Shown here piece after piece: positions 36,301-48,493 of a DNA stretch of 64,000 bases. The notes below the pieces were generated by a model, which worked only from the letters and a program-made list of their open reading frames with translations, was not told the DNA's origin and did no database searches. A program made the position numbers and the translations under genes. The DNA lies in the NCBI RefSeq assembly GCF_000006565.2, contig NC_031478.1, forward strand, positions 4,178,212 through 4,242,211, given 5' to 3'. How positions within the stretch are numbered: the stretch's first letter is position 1; each line of letters begins with the position of its first letter. Source of the stretch: Toxoplasma gondii ME49 (Eukaryota; Apicomplexa; Conoidasida; Eucoccidiorida; Sarcocystidae).

Positions 36301-39300
36301 TGACTCCCGGGGATAAGACTGCTCGCGAACTGGACGGCCAGCCCTGCACATAAAGATTCCCAAGGAAAAGTGGAGATCGGAAGAACCACACGCATGAAAC
36401 AAAAGCCTTCTTCCCCACCTTTCACCTGCTCCGGGTCTCTCCAGCCTCGCCCGCGACAGCTGCGGGGAGGAGCTTTTACGAGTCTCAGAGACGACCGGAG
36501 TACGCCACACGGATACAAGCGTAGCGGTGAGCCTGACTGTTGTTGCCTGCTACGCCTCGCCCTCTTCCCCGTACTCTGTGAAAACACGGGGGCCTCTTCG
36601 CTGTTCTTTTCTCGGTTTGTTTGTTGTGCCTTCCTCCCCACCCTTCGCATTCATCATTACGCATGAGCTCTCGCATTTCTTCTCTCACTCTTTGCTCGCT
36701 TTTGGTTGCGACTACCTTCCCTCCCCTGCGGCTTCCACTTCTCTCGAATCGCCTGCTCCAGCACCCCCCCCCCTCCCGTCAGCCCGGCTTCACGCCTCCG
36801 CGAGCTTACCCGGTTCGAGCTTTTCTGGGACGCTTTGCCTGTACTCGAAGAGGCGTAGAAGTGCCTCGGTGCGAAGGAGGTGTCTCTGTAGGGCGAGGCT
36901 TTCTTTTTCGTCGAGGTCTTTCGGTGGCTCTTCTTCGACTTCGCTCTTCTCTCCTTCCCTTGTCGATTTCTCGTCCGTTTTCGTCGTGTTCTTTCGCTCT
37001 AACGCATTCGTCACGTCGACGTCCACACCCGAGGCCGCCGGAGACACGGAGACAGGTCCGGCTCCACCGGGCTCGCGTTTGACTTTTAGAGCCGCCTTGT
37101 CGCTTGGCGCCATCTCTGCCTGCGGCTCGTCCTGGAGGCCTGCGTCCTCGTTCTCGACACTCCGCAGTTCTTCGCGGAAGGAAGACTGGAAAGGCGGCAA
37201 GACTGCCGTGGTCAGCTCGTCGTCTGGAATCTCCTCGACCTCAATCATCCTATAGTACTTGCCGCCGACGCCCACTCTCTCTAGACTCCACGAGCTCCAC
37301 TCTTCTTCGAGCGCGGCCTCTTTCTCCTGGCTGCTCGTCCCCGAGTCTCCACCGGGTGTCTCTTCATCGCGTCTCTCTTCCTTCTTCCCCTCACCCTTCT
37401 TGCCGCCCTTGCGGCTTTTCTTCTTCTTGGAGGCCTGCGACGCGGCAGTGGTCGCTGGCGCCGGCAACTCGGGGCTCTCCTCCTGGTCGTCGCCTCGTGA
37501 GTTCTCCGCCACCACAGATTGAGAAGAAACCGGCTTACGCAGTCTGGACTGGCTTTCTTGCCGCACTTCCGCCTCCTCGTTTGTGTGTCTTGTCAAGTCT
37601 CGTGACGCGGAAGACGGCGAGAAGGAGAAGGAAAACGAGAAGCTGTTCGCTAGACAGCCTGTGCCCTTGCGAACCTCGACGCGGAAGCGTCTGCGCCGGA
37701 TACACTTCTCGCGATCCACGCCGCCACATACGAACCGCGGAAACTCTTGAAAGCGTCCGTAGTGTGCAAACGCCCGCCGGGGCAGAATGAGAGGATCCGC
37801 CGGCTGCTCGCGCTTTGCCAAAGAAAGCGAACAAGTCGCATACGGCAAACGAGGCGACGAAGGAGACGCAGAGGGCACCGACATCGAAGGCACCGACGCC
37901 ACGGGGGGCAAGAGAGGCGACAGACGGTCTAGGGACGCGGCGAGGGAGTAGGAGAGACACGCAGTCTCCGAATGCTTTGTTCTCGAGAAGAAAAAAGAGA
38001 GCCACAGCGTCCAGGGATGCGCCAAAACGGCTTTCAGAAGGTGTTCGTCGATCAGCGCTTCCCCCACGGTCTTGTCGGCTCGTCGATCGGCTCCGTCGTC
38101 CAACCCTCTCTGCATGCGCGCCGCAAAGAGGCGGACGAAGAGCCGCACGGCATGCCACGGCGAGGGGAAGAGAGACAACAGCGACTGCAGTTCTTCGTCT
38201 TCCTGCGTCTCCACGAACTCGGCAGCGCCTTCGCCTTCGCTGTGTTGAATGACACGAAGAAATTGCGCGCAGTCCGGCGGAAGGTTTCTCCCTCCTGACT
38301 GCTCGAGGACCCCCGCTGCTTGGCCGTCGTCCTCTGCCAACGAAGCAAAGGGGAAAGCCCAGACGAGACTGTCGCGCTTCTCCTGAGGCTCTGGGGAAGG
38401 GGACGCGCTCGCGACTGGAGACGCGTCGTCTTCGAGTAGGCGTCGTTTCACCTTCTTCCGACATCCTTTCCCCAGCTGCTCGTCGCCACGTTCCTCCTCG
38501 CCGCTGCGCGCCACCGCGGGAAGAGGCGCATGCGCCGCGCTGGACGACGCCGTCGCCGCTGTTGAGGCGAAAAGCGTAGACGAGGGTGGCAGCTTCGCGA
38601 GGCTCTCGCGGCCGAATAACGGAAGGGCGTAGCTGCTCGATCGCCCTAGAGAGACACGCAAAGCGCGGAGACAGCGACGGAGGTCGGAAGGCGGTTACAG
38701 TCGCTGGGGGTAACGCCAGAGACCTACGGACCGTCGCGGATGGCCGTGTGGAGTACGGAAAATGGAAGGCGAGGAACAGCCGTAAGACTCTCCTGACACG
38801 AATGTACATCTACGTCCACTCACGCATCAATCGACGCCTAGATGTCTCTATATAGACGCACGTAGATACGAATATGGACAGAGGAAAGCGGGCAAGAAGA
38901 TGGAATGATCGGTAGGTAGTTACACCCAATTGTTGACACATACGAACGCGCATAGACGGGCACCTACCTTTCCGTCGAAACTCTTCTTCGTCCTCCACTC
39001 CTTCGCGTTTCTCCGGCTCGTCGAGAATGCGAGAACTCGACGAGCGAGAAGCGAAGGCGTCCCCGGTTTCTTCGTCTGGACGCGCACCTGGCGCGGAGCC
39101 CGGGCCGCGTTCAGCGCCTGTCTCCTCCTGTTCGCATGAAGAGGGCGAGACGAGAGACAGTGACAAGACGCCGAAGCGGTGCCGAAGAATTAGTCGGATG
39201 GCGTGGTCCACGAACGGAGAGGCGACGCGGTAAAACGGTGAACGCAGGGATGACATCACAGCTGAAAGACAAGGGCAGAAACAAGACAAGGCACAGAAGG

Positions 39301-42300
39301 AAAAGATGAGAAAGGGACGCGAAAAAAAGAAGAATGGGAGTGAGGCGTGAGACGCCTTTTCATAGAAACCGCGCTTTCCAGAGAGTCAGTGCGACCCATT
39401 CTTGTTCTCCATTGGCTTCTTGAACACCCAGAGATGGAGTCTGTGCATCCTGTCTTGGTGTTTCTGAAACCTTCGCTTCCTTTCTCCAAAATTTCACAGC
39501 TCCTCTCTGCCTGCACTTTCGCCCCCCTCGCCCTTCCACCTCTCAAGTTCCTGTGGGAACCAGGTGCGGCATCGATCAAGCGCAATATACGTTCTACGGA
39601 AGAATCCGCTCTCCTCTCTATTCATTTGTTGATCCATTTGCGTCTCAGGCGTTCTCTCTTCTCCTTTTCTCCTTTTCTCCTTTGCTTTCTTCCGTCACTC
39701 CGCAGCACCCCACCTAGTTTGTAGTCGACTTGTTGCTGGAGCGTCGTCACATAGGGATTTCGCTTCAGCTTGAAGCACCGGACGTGTTGTTTGAAGACCT
39801 TCACAACATCGGGGACGAAGTCGCGCAAGATGCGCCACTCGCAGTTGGCAATGCGAAGCAGAAGAAGAGGATGGAGGAGACAGTCCTCTTCCCCTTCTGC
39901 CTTCTCCGTCGACGAACTGGACCCTTTGTCGCCCTCTTCACAGAGAACCTCAACCGAGGCACTCGACTCGAGCCCGTCCAGAGCCGGCTCATCTTCGTCT
40001 TCTTCTTCCTCCAAATCTTCTTCTTTCTCGTCATCGCGGCCTCGTCCAGCCGCCCGACCTTTCCTTGCCTTCTTGTCTCTCAGCACCTTCTCGCGCGCTG
40101 CACCAGCCGACACGCTGCAAGGCTTGCCCTCGCTCGGCGACGACGCGCTCCGCTTCCATGCACCCGCGCCGCCAGTTGTCTCCTTTCCCCGTTTCTTGCC
40201 GACAGTCGCAGCGGCGGGAGACTCTGCAGCTGCGGAGACAGCTCCTTTGCACGCATCCGGATAGAAGTGCCGCCGAAGCAGAAACTCGAGCTCTGCGCGA
40301 CGCCCGAGGGAAAACCAGACCTGCAGCATGAAGCCAGTCAAGAAATGCAGGAGCCGAGGTTTTACACTGTCTCTGTTCATTCTAAGTATACAGGTTTGAA
40401 TCGCGGAAGAAGAGACGTCCTTTCAACGACTCGATTCGTCTGAACGCATGAGCTCCTTAAATCAACATCCTCACTTCTACTTTCTCTTCACAAAATTTGA
40501 GAACCTTGCTGCCTTCTAAGGTGAAACCCGGCCAACAGCAACGAGCCAAACGACACGGAAAAGAAGGCGCAGCAGGCGACCGAGGGAGGGAGAACGTGGA
40601 AAACGGACCAGAAGAAAGAAGCAGAGAGCGAAGGAGAAGCGAAGACGCGCCGCCGGGGACAGGTGACAAACATACGGGGACGGGGTACAAAGAAACGCGC
40701 GAATGAACCAGTTTTGAGTTATGCAACGAACACCGGAGAAGAGGCGCGCAGAAGCTGTGAGACAAGCAAGAACACGAGGCAGCAGACTCTCCGGAAGGAA
40801 GAGAAGACGAACGACTACGAAGAAGTCCGAAAGATGAACGGGCGCGGCAGGCGAGCGCCACAAGGAGACAGAGGCGAGGGCAACGCAAAACCAACAAGAC
40901 AAGGGAGCCACCACGCCTCTGGCGCGTGCGAAGCCGCAGAACCATAAAAGCTGCAAGGCAACGAAGAGAATGCAGAGTATTACCTGAGTGCCCCAGGAGG
41001 GCGGTCCACTTCTGGGATCCTTGAGCTTTCTGTAGGCTTTGCTTCCAGGCAACTTTTGCAGCCCAAAGATTTCCTTCATGAGATTAGACGGCTCGAGGAT
41101 GCTGGGGAAGGCGTGGATGTCTTCCTCGCTCTTCTTCTCTTCTCGCGCGCGGGCGCCTTTCGCCTTCTTCTTCTCCTCGCCGCCTGTCACTGGTTTCTTC
41201 GCACTCACGATCACGCCGCGTTTCGGCGGCCGCTCGTTCCTGCCGCGCTCTTCGCCGCTGCACAGCGCTCCGTCCTCGGCCTTCTCTCTCTCTCGAGCGT
41301 CTTTCTCTCTACTCGTTGGAGACGCGGCTCCGAGGCTTTTGCTTGCTTCGTCTTGCATGCACGCGGACATGGGCGGCGCGTCGATGATCTTTGCGTTCTT
41401 GTCTTCCTCCGAGAACACCGGCGCCTCGTACAGACTCCGGTCCATCTTTTCGGCCCACCAGTGCCTGCAGAGCATTATCTGGTGCAGCTGCTGCTGCAGC
41501 GCGAGTTCCTGCTGTTGAATCGGGAGCAGAAGAATGTCAGGACTTCGTCGAATCAACCCCAAGCTCAGCTCGGCGACCTCCCGCTGCTCCTCCGCGGTCA
41601 GGGACGCAGAGCCTGACGCGCCAGCCTCGTTCGAGCCGACCTGTCCCCTCGGAGACGCCGCGCCCTGCGCCTCCATGTCGGGGGCCTTCGGCGCAGGCTG
41701 GAGAAAGGGCGACGACGCGAGCGAGACACCCGACAGACATGCTTTCTTCCGGTCCGAAGAAGCCGAGATCGGCGAGGACGAAGGCGCCGACGACGAAGGC
41801 GAGAAATTCATTTCGCCGCGGGATAGGAACCCGCCGTCGCCGCCAGGCACGCCTCCGCTCTGCGCGCCGCCTCGCACGCGACTCTGGGAACCTGCGGTGG
41901 CCTCAGGGACTGGAACAAGCGGCGAGACAGGAAAGTTCGGAACGTCCCGAGAGGCTTCAAGCCCCAAGCGACTGTCGCCGGGAGAGACGAGCGAGAACCC
42001 CCGGCGCTCTCCGTTTCGCGAAGAGCGCGTGCCTTCGCGAGTAGAACTCGCCGATGGGGAGGCGAACGTTGGACAGTGGCTCTGCCGCAGTTCGGTCCAC
42101 ATCTGGATCGCGCTAAGGTGCGAAAGTCGACGCGCAGGTGGCGGAAACAGACACAAGGGTATCGGCACATGCAAGTCGGAGGTTTTCCCGCCGAACCCAC
42201 GGAGCAGCTCCTGAAGAAGTCGCCTTCCTTTCTTCTCTCTCTGCTTTTCCTCCATCTGGACCCGTTGCGCCTCGACCACGGCGAGGTAGGAAGGCGAGGG

Positions 42301-45300
42301 GGGCGCGCCCGCGAAGAGGAAAGTCGAAAACGAGGCCGCGGGCGACGCCGCAGCTGCAGGCGACAACGCCGGAGCTTCGTGTCGATACAGAGGCGAGAGG
42401 ACAAGAGACGACTCCGACGAAAAAGAATCGCTCGCGGGACACTCAGACGGTTTCTCTTGGCTTTGCTGCAGGGAAGAAACGACCGCCACAGTCTCCACAG
42501 GTTCATCACTGGGCGTCGAGTCGCGCAGGGGAGAAAGTGCTGAACCACCGGGAGGCTGCGCGCGGATATCACCAGATGCTTGTCTTCTCTCCTCCTGACA
42601 TTTTCCTCCGTTGGCTGCCTCCATCGCGTCCGCGAGACGTAACAGACGCAAAAGGCGAGGATCGACTTCAGCGGGAGACGCAGACGACACCGCGCGCTGC
42701 AGACTTTCGCGAAAGGAGGCAAATGACGGAGTCTGGCCTGACCCTCCGGATCCGTCAGGCGTCGAAGGCACAGATGACGAGCAAGCAGAGGAAGAAGCCA
42801 GGGGAGCAGAGCCGGGAGGGGATGAAGACGCCGTGCACGAGGGAAGAGCGGAGAAACACGGCACAGAGGAGGCAGACGAAGCCGAACAGGGAGACGCAGC
42901 AAATTGCAACGAAAGACCAGGAGACGACGAAGGTGACGCTTGGGATGACGTCGCAGCCTGGTCCTTGTTTGAACCTAGCGGCTTCTTCATTTGGCAGAGT
43001 CCCGTCGCTGCTGTTTCTTCTGTCCCCCCCTTGTCTATTTTCGCTTTCAATTCACCGGAAACCCATTCGTCGCAATTCGGTTCTCCCCCAGTTACCTTCC
43101 GGCAGGTCTCTTCCTGTTCTCTCGTGTGTGTGCTCCGCGAGTTTGCCAGTCTTCTCTCCGCTTCTTCCTTCTCCTTCAAGGCCCTCTGGCCGATGCCACT
43201 GCCTGGTGCCTCAAGCACGAGACGGCCCAGTTGTCTTCGCGTTGTTCTGTCTGCGTTTCTGTCGAGCCGCTTTTCCCCTTCTTTCCCCTCGACTCGGCCC
43301 GCAGCTTGCGTGTGGCGCTCCCTCTTCTCACCCCCGAGAGAGAGCCCGCGACAGTCTCCGTCTATAAGCCTTGGGTTTCCCACTCTATCTTTTCCTGCCT
43401 CGTGTGAAAGCTCTGCGTTCGGCAATCCCTGGAAACCCAAGACACCGCCTCCTTCGTCTGAAGTAAATGTTTCTTCGATAACGACAAACGGTGCAGCTCC
43501 CGGGTCGCCTGCCCCCCCTAGGAGAACGATGGGGAGATCGCGTTGCGCCTCCGTTTCGTTCACCGAATCTGGCGAGTAGGGAGACGCCACCGTCGCTGTT
43601 GTGGGGTCCAAAACGAGAAGGACAGACTCCCAGGGCTTCATGCGCGGGGGCGCAGGCGCAGCTCCGCCTCCTTCGCGTTTCTCGCCCTCTAACTGTGTCC
43701 TCGCGTCGCCCTGGATGGAGTGAACGCCGGAAACGTCGAGCAACTCGCGTCCTAGATAGACCGAAAAGCTAGCGGTCTTGCTCGTGCCGATCAGCGCCTC
43801 CCATTCATCCTCTGTCCGCGGAATTGGAGGATCCTTTAAGTCGCTTTTCGCGACACCGAGCGCCTCGTCCCAGTTCACGCTTTCTCCCTCGGCTCCTTGC
43901 GCGTCCACCGCGAGACTCCCGGCCAGCGCCCCCTTGAGTGCGCTGGTCGAAGCGCCCAGGGAAGACGCCAGGGCCTCCGCGGGTCGCGGCGCATGCGCCT
44001 CCAGCGCGAAGGAGAAGAAATTGTTCTCGCCGGAGAGGCGTCCTGCAGACGCATCGCGACCTTTGAGTGCCACTGAGGCAGAAGGCTCCGAGGCAGGAGA
44101 CGGCGAAGACGCAAAGGGCGGTCCCGCCCCTAAAACCGAAGCCTCACCAGAGAAATTCAACTTCCCCTCGGCTGCAACGACTCCAGAAGAGTCCTCAAAA
44201 ATCCGCGCAGGGGACAGAGACAACGACGAGCAAGAGGGAAAGGATAAAGATGCGGAGGAAGATGACGACAACGAACAGGAAGATGACGAAGAAGAGAAAG
44301 GAGCGGAGGGAGAAAACCCAGATGCGGATGAAGACGGAAGTGACACAGACGGAAGTGACACAGACGGAAATGAGCCAGACGGAAATGAGGCAGACGGAAA
44401 TGAGGCAGACGGAGGTGAGGCAGACGGAAATGCGCCAGACGGAGGTGAGGCAGACGGTGACGACACAGGAGACGCGCAGGGAAGGTGGGCGGTTCCTCCA
44501 TGCTTTGGGCCTCGCGAATCGTTTGACGCGTCTTTGCTTCCTGAGAGGCACTGGCTGGCTTCGATCTGTTCCGTTGCGCTTCGTCCCTCTCCCTTTAGTC
44601 TTGCAGTTCCCACAGGAGTACCGTCCTGCGATCCAAACTCGCGCGTCGCCTCTGCCTTCGAGCAGCGCCCGTCCAACCGAGCCGCCTCCTCTGGCTTCTC
44701 TTGACCCGCCGAAGACGGGGAGAAGAGGAAGGCGGGAGAGGCAGAGAAGCGTGAACATGTTGGCATCGCTGTTGTGCCTCTTGGGCCGTCTTCTTCGCGG
44801 ATCTGTCTCGCCTCTTCCTTTGCCTCGAGCGCGCTCTCGGCCTTCCGCCTCAGTTCCGAAGCACAGAGAGACAACGCAGGCGACGTGTACAGAGGTGAGG
44901 TGGACGACGTTAACGAGGAAGACGACGGAGACCCTGCAGCTTCAGCGCCGCCTCTGCTTCCCTTCACTTCGTGACGAGGTGTGTGGCGCGCAGGCGAGTC
45001 CAGCCCATTTCCCCTTGATCGCAAGGGAGAAAACGATTTCTGTGGGGAAACAGCGTCTTTCGGCGCCTCGGCAAAGGTCCTCACAGGCTGAGCGAACGTG
45101 AGGAAGGTCTCAGTGGCTAGCTTCCGCGCTACATCTCTGTCCAGGCCCTCGACGGCGCCTCCGTCTCGCTGGATCTCGACGGTCGTCGACACGAAGGAAG
45201 GAGACTGCGACGCAGATGCGGCAGACGACAGAGAAGAGGGCAGACGCGGCGACGAAGAGAAGGAGAAAAACGGAGATGTTTCCGCCTGGTCTGACGAGAA

Positions 45301-46779
45301 GGTGGCCACAGACAGCGTCGAGCCTCGGGGGTGCCGAAGCTGTCCCGGAGACGCCGAGAAAGCGAAGAGAGACTCCCGTGTCTCTTCCTGCATGTCGCCT
45401 TCTCTCCCTTGCGTGTCTTCCGCTCCGACGGGACTCCACGAGAGCGACGAGGAGGAAGGAAAGCACGACGAGAACGCGAACGGCCCGTCCTGGCGACCGC
45501 CGGCCTCAGCGTCGTGTGAGTCTGCAGCCGAACCTAGGGGGATCGAAGGAAACAGAGCAGAACAAGATCCCGAAGAGCGCATACACGTTGAGCTGGTCGG
45601 ACTCCCTGCAATCGCGGTGTGGAGACTGCCGCCTTCCTCGCGTCTCTCCGAGAGAGAAGCGGAAGACCCGCCAGACGAAGATGCACGAGACAGGTGAGAA
45701 GAAGAGGAGGAAGTGTGGGGTGTACGGAGAGTCGGCGTCTCACTCAGCAAGAGGGAAGATGCTTCCAACATAGACAGCTCATGGACGGCGCGAGGGGCTT
45801 GAAAGGAAGAAGGGGGCGACGAGAGCGACGAAGAAAGAGGAGTATCCGAGGACGGATGGCCAGTTTCACCGTCTTGGTGAGGGCAGCAAGTCCGACCCTC
45901 GTATGAAGTTTCTCTTTCTTCTCCTTCCGTCCGGCTTGGTTCTCCCTGATAGGCGTCGCGACCAATGTCTTCGCTGACTTCGGCGCAGTCTCCCCTTTCC
46001 AAATGGTTTCTCCGCTGTCCACTTCCACTCCTGTGTTCACTTTCACATGGATAGTCTCGAAGCGGTTGTCGACAACGCGAGCTTAAAGAGACGTCTTCTT
46101 CATCCTCTTTCTTTTCGACCTCCACCCCACACCCTTCCCTCTGACTGTTGTGTCCATCCTCCCTGCTTCCTCTCTCCCAATCGACGCATCTGGCTCCTTC
46201 TGGGACGCCTTCGCTGCGACCGACGTTCTTCGCGTCCTCTCGCCCACTCGCCCTCGCCTCTTTCTCACTCTCTGTCTCCTCTCCTTCGTCTACGCCTTCC
46301 CAGCTCTCCGGATATTCTTGCAGTGAGTCCGGAGAGAACCGCGACCGGGCTCTGCTCTTCTTCCCCCTTCCCCGCCAGGCCTTCGGAAGAGGAGCGTGTA
46401 TCTCGTCGAGACACATAGGCACAGAAGGTGGACAACAGGAAGGGGGATCGGAAGCGCGAGAAACTGTACAAGTCTTCCCAGAGCGCCTAGTGAGCATGCG
46501 CGGCACCGACGGCCCCCACCGTGGAGACGGACTCTGGAAATCGATTGAGGAGGAGAAGGACGAAACAAGGGAAGAAGGAAGCGTAGATGATGAGGCCTCA
46601 GAAGGCGCGTCTGTCGCTGCCGGCGCCGAAGAGGAGACAAATGTCTCACGCGGCCATGCATCCGAGACAATTGAACAGACTCGCGATGGAGGAGAAGGCG
46701 AAGAAGCGGACAAGTCAGATACGTCCGAGGAAGCAGAGTGAGGGAGCGATGACGAAGTACACTGCGTCGGCTCCGGCAT
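30333..46779 (-). CDS. Giant low-complexity protein with Agenet/Tudor-like regions, six exons, ~4628 aa
   Basis: Exons in transcription order are 46779-40984, 40320-39714, 39261-38968, 38645-36810, 36343-35904 and 35246-30333. Every junction keeps phase, with donors GTAATA, GTGGGG, GTAGGT, GTAAGC and GTAAGC. Exon 1 (1932 codons) is mostly Ser/Glu/Pro-rich disorder with a 5-residue repeat. It has one ordered helical block late in the exon (EEQREVAELSLGLIRR, QQQELALQQQLHQIM) and ends LMKEIFGLQKLPGSKAYRKL. Exons 2-4 alternate folded stretches with acidic linkers. Exon 5 joined to the start of exon 6 (about 2845-3020) reads GSHVAWWEGVILSVKED ... GAWVEIAYQVGP ... CWRLRP, the pattern of an Agenet/Tudor module. 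A second such region lies near 3097-3420 (VGLLAQDVWPGAVVCVRM ... VVAVKLLYF ... AQLRPRW). A nuclear or chromatin role is inferred from these. A start 20 codons earlier (46839) is also open. Confidence 0.82.
35600..35740 (+). pseudogene. Small nuclear mitochondrial insert (cob) inside an intron of the giant gene
   Basis: The plus strand reads EVLPWGQMRFCGASLSTNLL and then, after a frame slip, SIAYLVPWLLGAYDVSVQP. This is the conserved GYVLPWGQMS...W.AT.ITNLLS / PYLVPWLLGG segment of cytochrome b. It lies wholly in the intron between exons 5 and 6 of the minus-strand giant gene (35247-35903), antisense to it. The frameshift and substitutions mark it as a dead nuclear copy. It is separate from the larger insert at 17400-18715 and covers a different part of cob. 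Confidence 0.85.
44330..44464. repeat. 15-bp coding minisatellite in exon 1 of the giant gene
   Basis: About nine imperfect 15-bp units are built on GACGGAARTGASDCA on the plus strand. On the coding (minus) strand they give a pentapeptide series of the type FPSAS, PPSGA, LPSVS. The unit length keeps the reading frame, so copy-number change would lengthen or shorten a Ser/Pro stretch without a frameshift. Confidence 0.9.
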
Positions 46780-46947
46780 CTTGCTACAGCATGCGAGAGA
46801 AAAGCGAACACGGGCCAAGGCAGGAGGGCAGACGCACACGGAAGGCGGAAAATGAAAAAAAAGAGCAAGGGAATACGACCCACAGAAGGACGGTCGCGGC
46901 AGGCATTTCAGTGGCTCCTGTCCTCGTATTTACTGTCCTTCACCCGC
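46780..46947. promoter_or_regulatory. Candidate bidirectional promoter between divergent genes
   Basis: Only about 168 bp separate the minus-strand giant gene's ATG (46779) from the candidate plus-strand ATG at 46948. A CGCATGCA octamer (46945-46952), fitting the YGCATGCR element of Toxoplasma promoters, overlaps the plus-strand ATG. A second GCATGC lies at 46974-46979. The element overlapping the start codon weakens either the promoter reading or the start choice. Transcription start sites cannot be seen. Confidence 0.3.
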
Positions 46948-48493
46948 ATGCAGGCCCTGGAGGCTCGTGACAGGCATGCAGAATGCAGAAGATGTACACC
47001 TCACCACTCGAGTGCACCAGCGCCAGGAGCCTGGGTACCTCACAGAGACACAAGCGGGACAGAAACCGAGTGGACTGTAGCGGCCTCACGTACATTCGAA
47101 GGACTCAGTCTCCCAAACAGATAGCGAAACTCCGCTTCTAGAGCATCTTCAGAAGCAACGCTCTGAGCTTGTCCAGGGCGACGACACGGCCTTGAGAAAG
47201 GGAGACAACAGCTTTCGGCCTGTGCCTCCTCCCGCGACAGCTGAGGTGAGTGGCATCACTTCCCTTGAGTCTTTCGAGCTCAAATCTCTTTGAAAAAGGC
47301 CAGAGACAGACGGAGTGCCAGGCATCTCCAGGAAATCAGCGTGATTTAGATCACGAGCGACAGTTGCCAAATGACGCGCGTGTTCTGCCGGAACGGCACC
47401 ACGCTCCCCCCCTCAACTGTACAGGCAACGCGTCGTCCGCTCGCTGTCTCCTTGTTCGATGCAGAGGATGAGCTGTTTCTGAAACCGGAAATGTTTTGAA
47501 AGAATAGACATTCGCCCCTTCAGCGGTGAGGAAACCTTCGCTCCGGAGAGAGGAAGCTGGACGGCTCAAGGTAAGGGCCGAAGCGTAGTCGCTGTGAAGA
47601 CAAGGAGGCAGCGGAAAAACGTAAAAGCCCTGCTGTTTCAGATTTGAGAGAGGGGAAGCAGAAAGAGTCTTTCTTGGGTGACGACGGGTGCACCAGACAG
47701 TTCGGATCGCTCACTGCTGCTGCAGATCCAAAACAGATCACGAGACGTCCCAGGTTGAGACGACACTGGAGAGTCGCTGACGGGTACGTGCACTCCTCGA
47801 AGAGTCATAAGAAGGCAACAAGATCGCACTTTCGGTGCATCCGAATGGAGTGGGACTGCGCCGTTGAATACCCTCTGGGGCCGCCGCCGCAAGAGGCAGC
47901 AACGGGAGACTGTCCTCGACAACTTCGCTGTACAGCGAGTGACGTCACGAACGCTTCGAGCGAGATGGCAGAGACACCAATGCGGAAGACTCCTAACAAT
48001 CTTAGGTTGGCATTCGACAGTTCAGCACCACGTTGCGAGTTGTCGTGACTGCTCCGGCTGATCCTGAGGCTGGGTTGAGGCAAGAGTCACTGCATAGCAG
48101 CGACGGCATCAGATGAAGCCCGCGACAGCGGCAAGAAATGCGCAGTGCACGCACATTTGCCTGAACTCAATAACGACCGAAGTCAAGCGCACAAGGCAAC
48201 ACATTGAGCGGCAGGCTGAAAAAATTGGAATCACAGGGGAAGCGCAGCAGCACATAGGTGGGGGCCGTGGCGGAAACGTGACCAGCAAGCATGCGGCGCC
48301 CCGGGACCTTCGAAGAACTCGACTGTTGTCCACCAGACGGCAGGTCGCGCTCTGCTGACGTCACCCGTCCTTGGCGCACAAGTTGTTCTGTCTCGCTGCA
48401 GATAAACGCTCGAAGAATGTCACTAACGCCTGCGTAACCCTCTCTTCTCAGATAAAAAGTGCTGCTCGCGAGTCCTGGTGGATGGCCTCTAAT
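46948..48493 (+). CDS. Putative multi-exon gene divergent from the giant gene; 3' half uncertain
   Basis: Not recognised. Consecutive open, phase-compatible segments suggest a spliced gene. Exon 1 is 46948-47034 (MQALEARDRHAECRR..., donor GTACCT). Exon 2 is 47153-47245 (KQRSELVQGDDTALRKG..., acceptor ATCTTCAG, near-perfect donor GTGAGTGG). Exon 3 starts at 47322 (ASPGNQRDLDHERQLPN...) with an unclear end. Exon 4 is 47524-47570 (GEETFAPERGSWTAQ, CCCCTTCAG acceptor and GTAAGG donor). Exon 5 starts at 47642 (DLREGKQKESFLGDDG..., donor perhaps GTACGT at 47784). Further on, 48150-48256 reads TEVKRTRQHIERQAEKIG and joins in phase to an acceptor at 48452 with a stop near 48493. The exon 3 donor and the middle of the gene are unresolved. 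Content is hydrophilic and helical with no named domain. Confidence 0.42.

Noticed and set aside
42138..45101. Several 300-400 codon plus-strand frames opposite exon 1 of the giant gene
   Set aside because: They overlap one another in different frames and contain only compositional repeats (for example MRQTE-type strings over the 15-bp minisatellite). They are shadows of the minus-strand exon.
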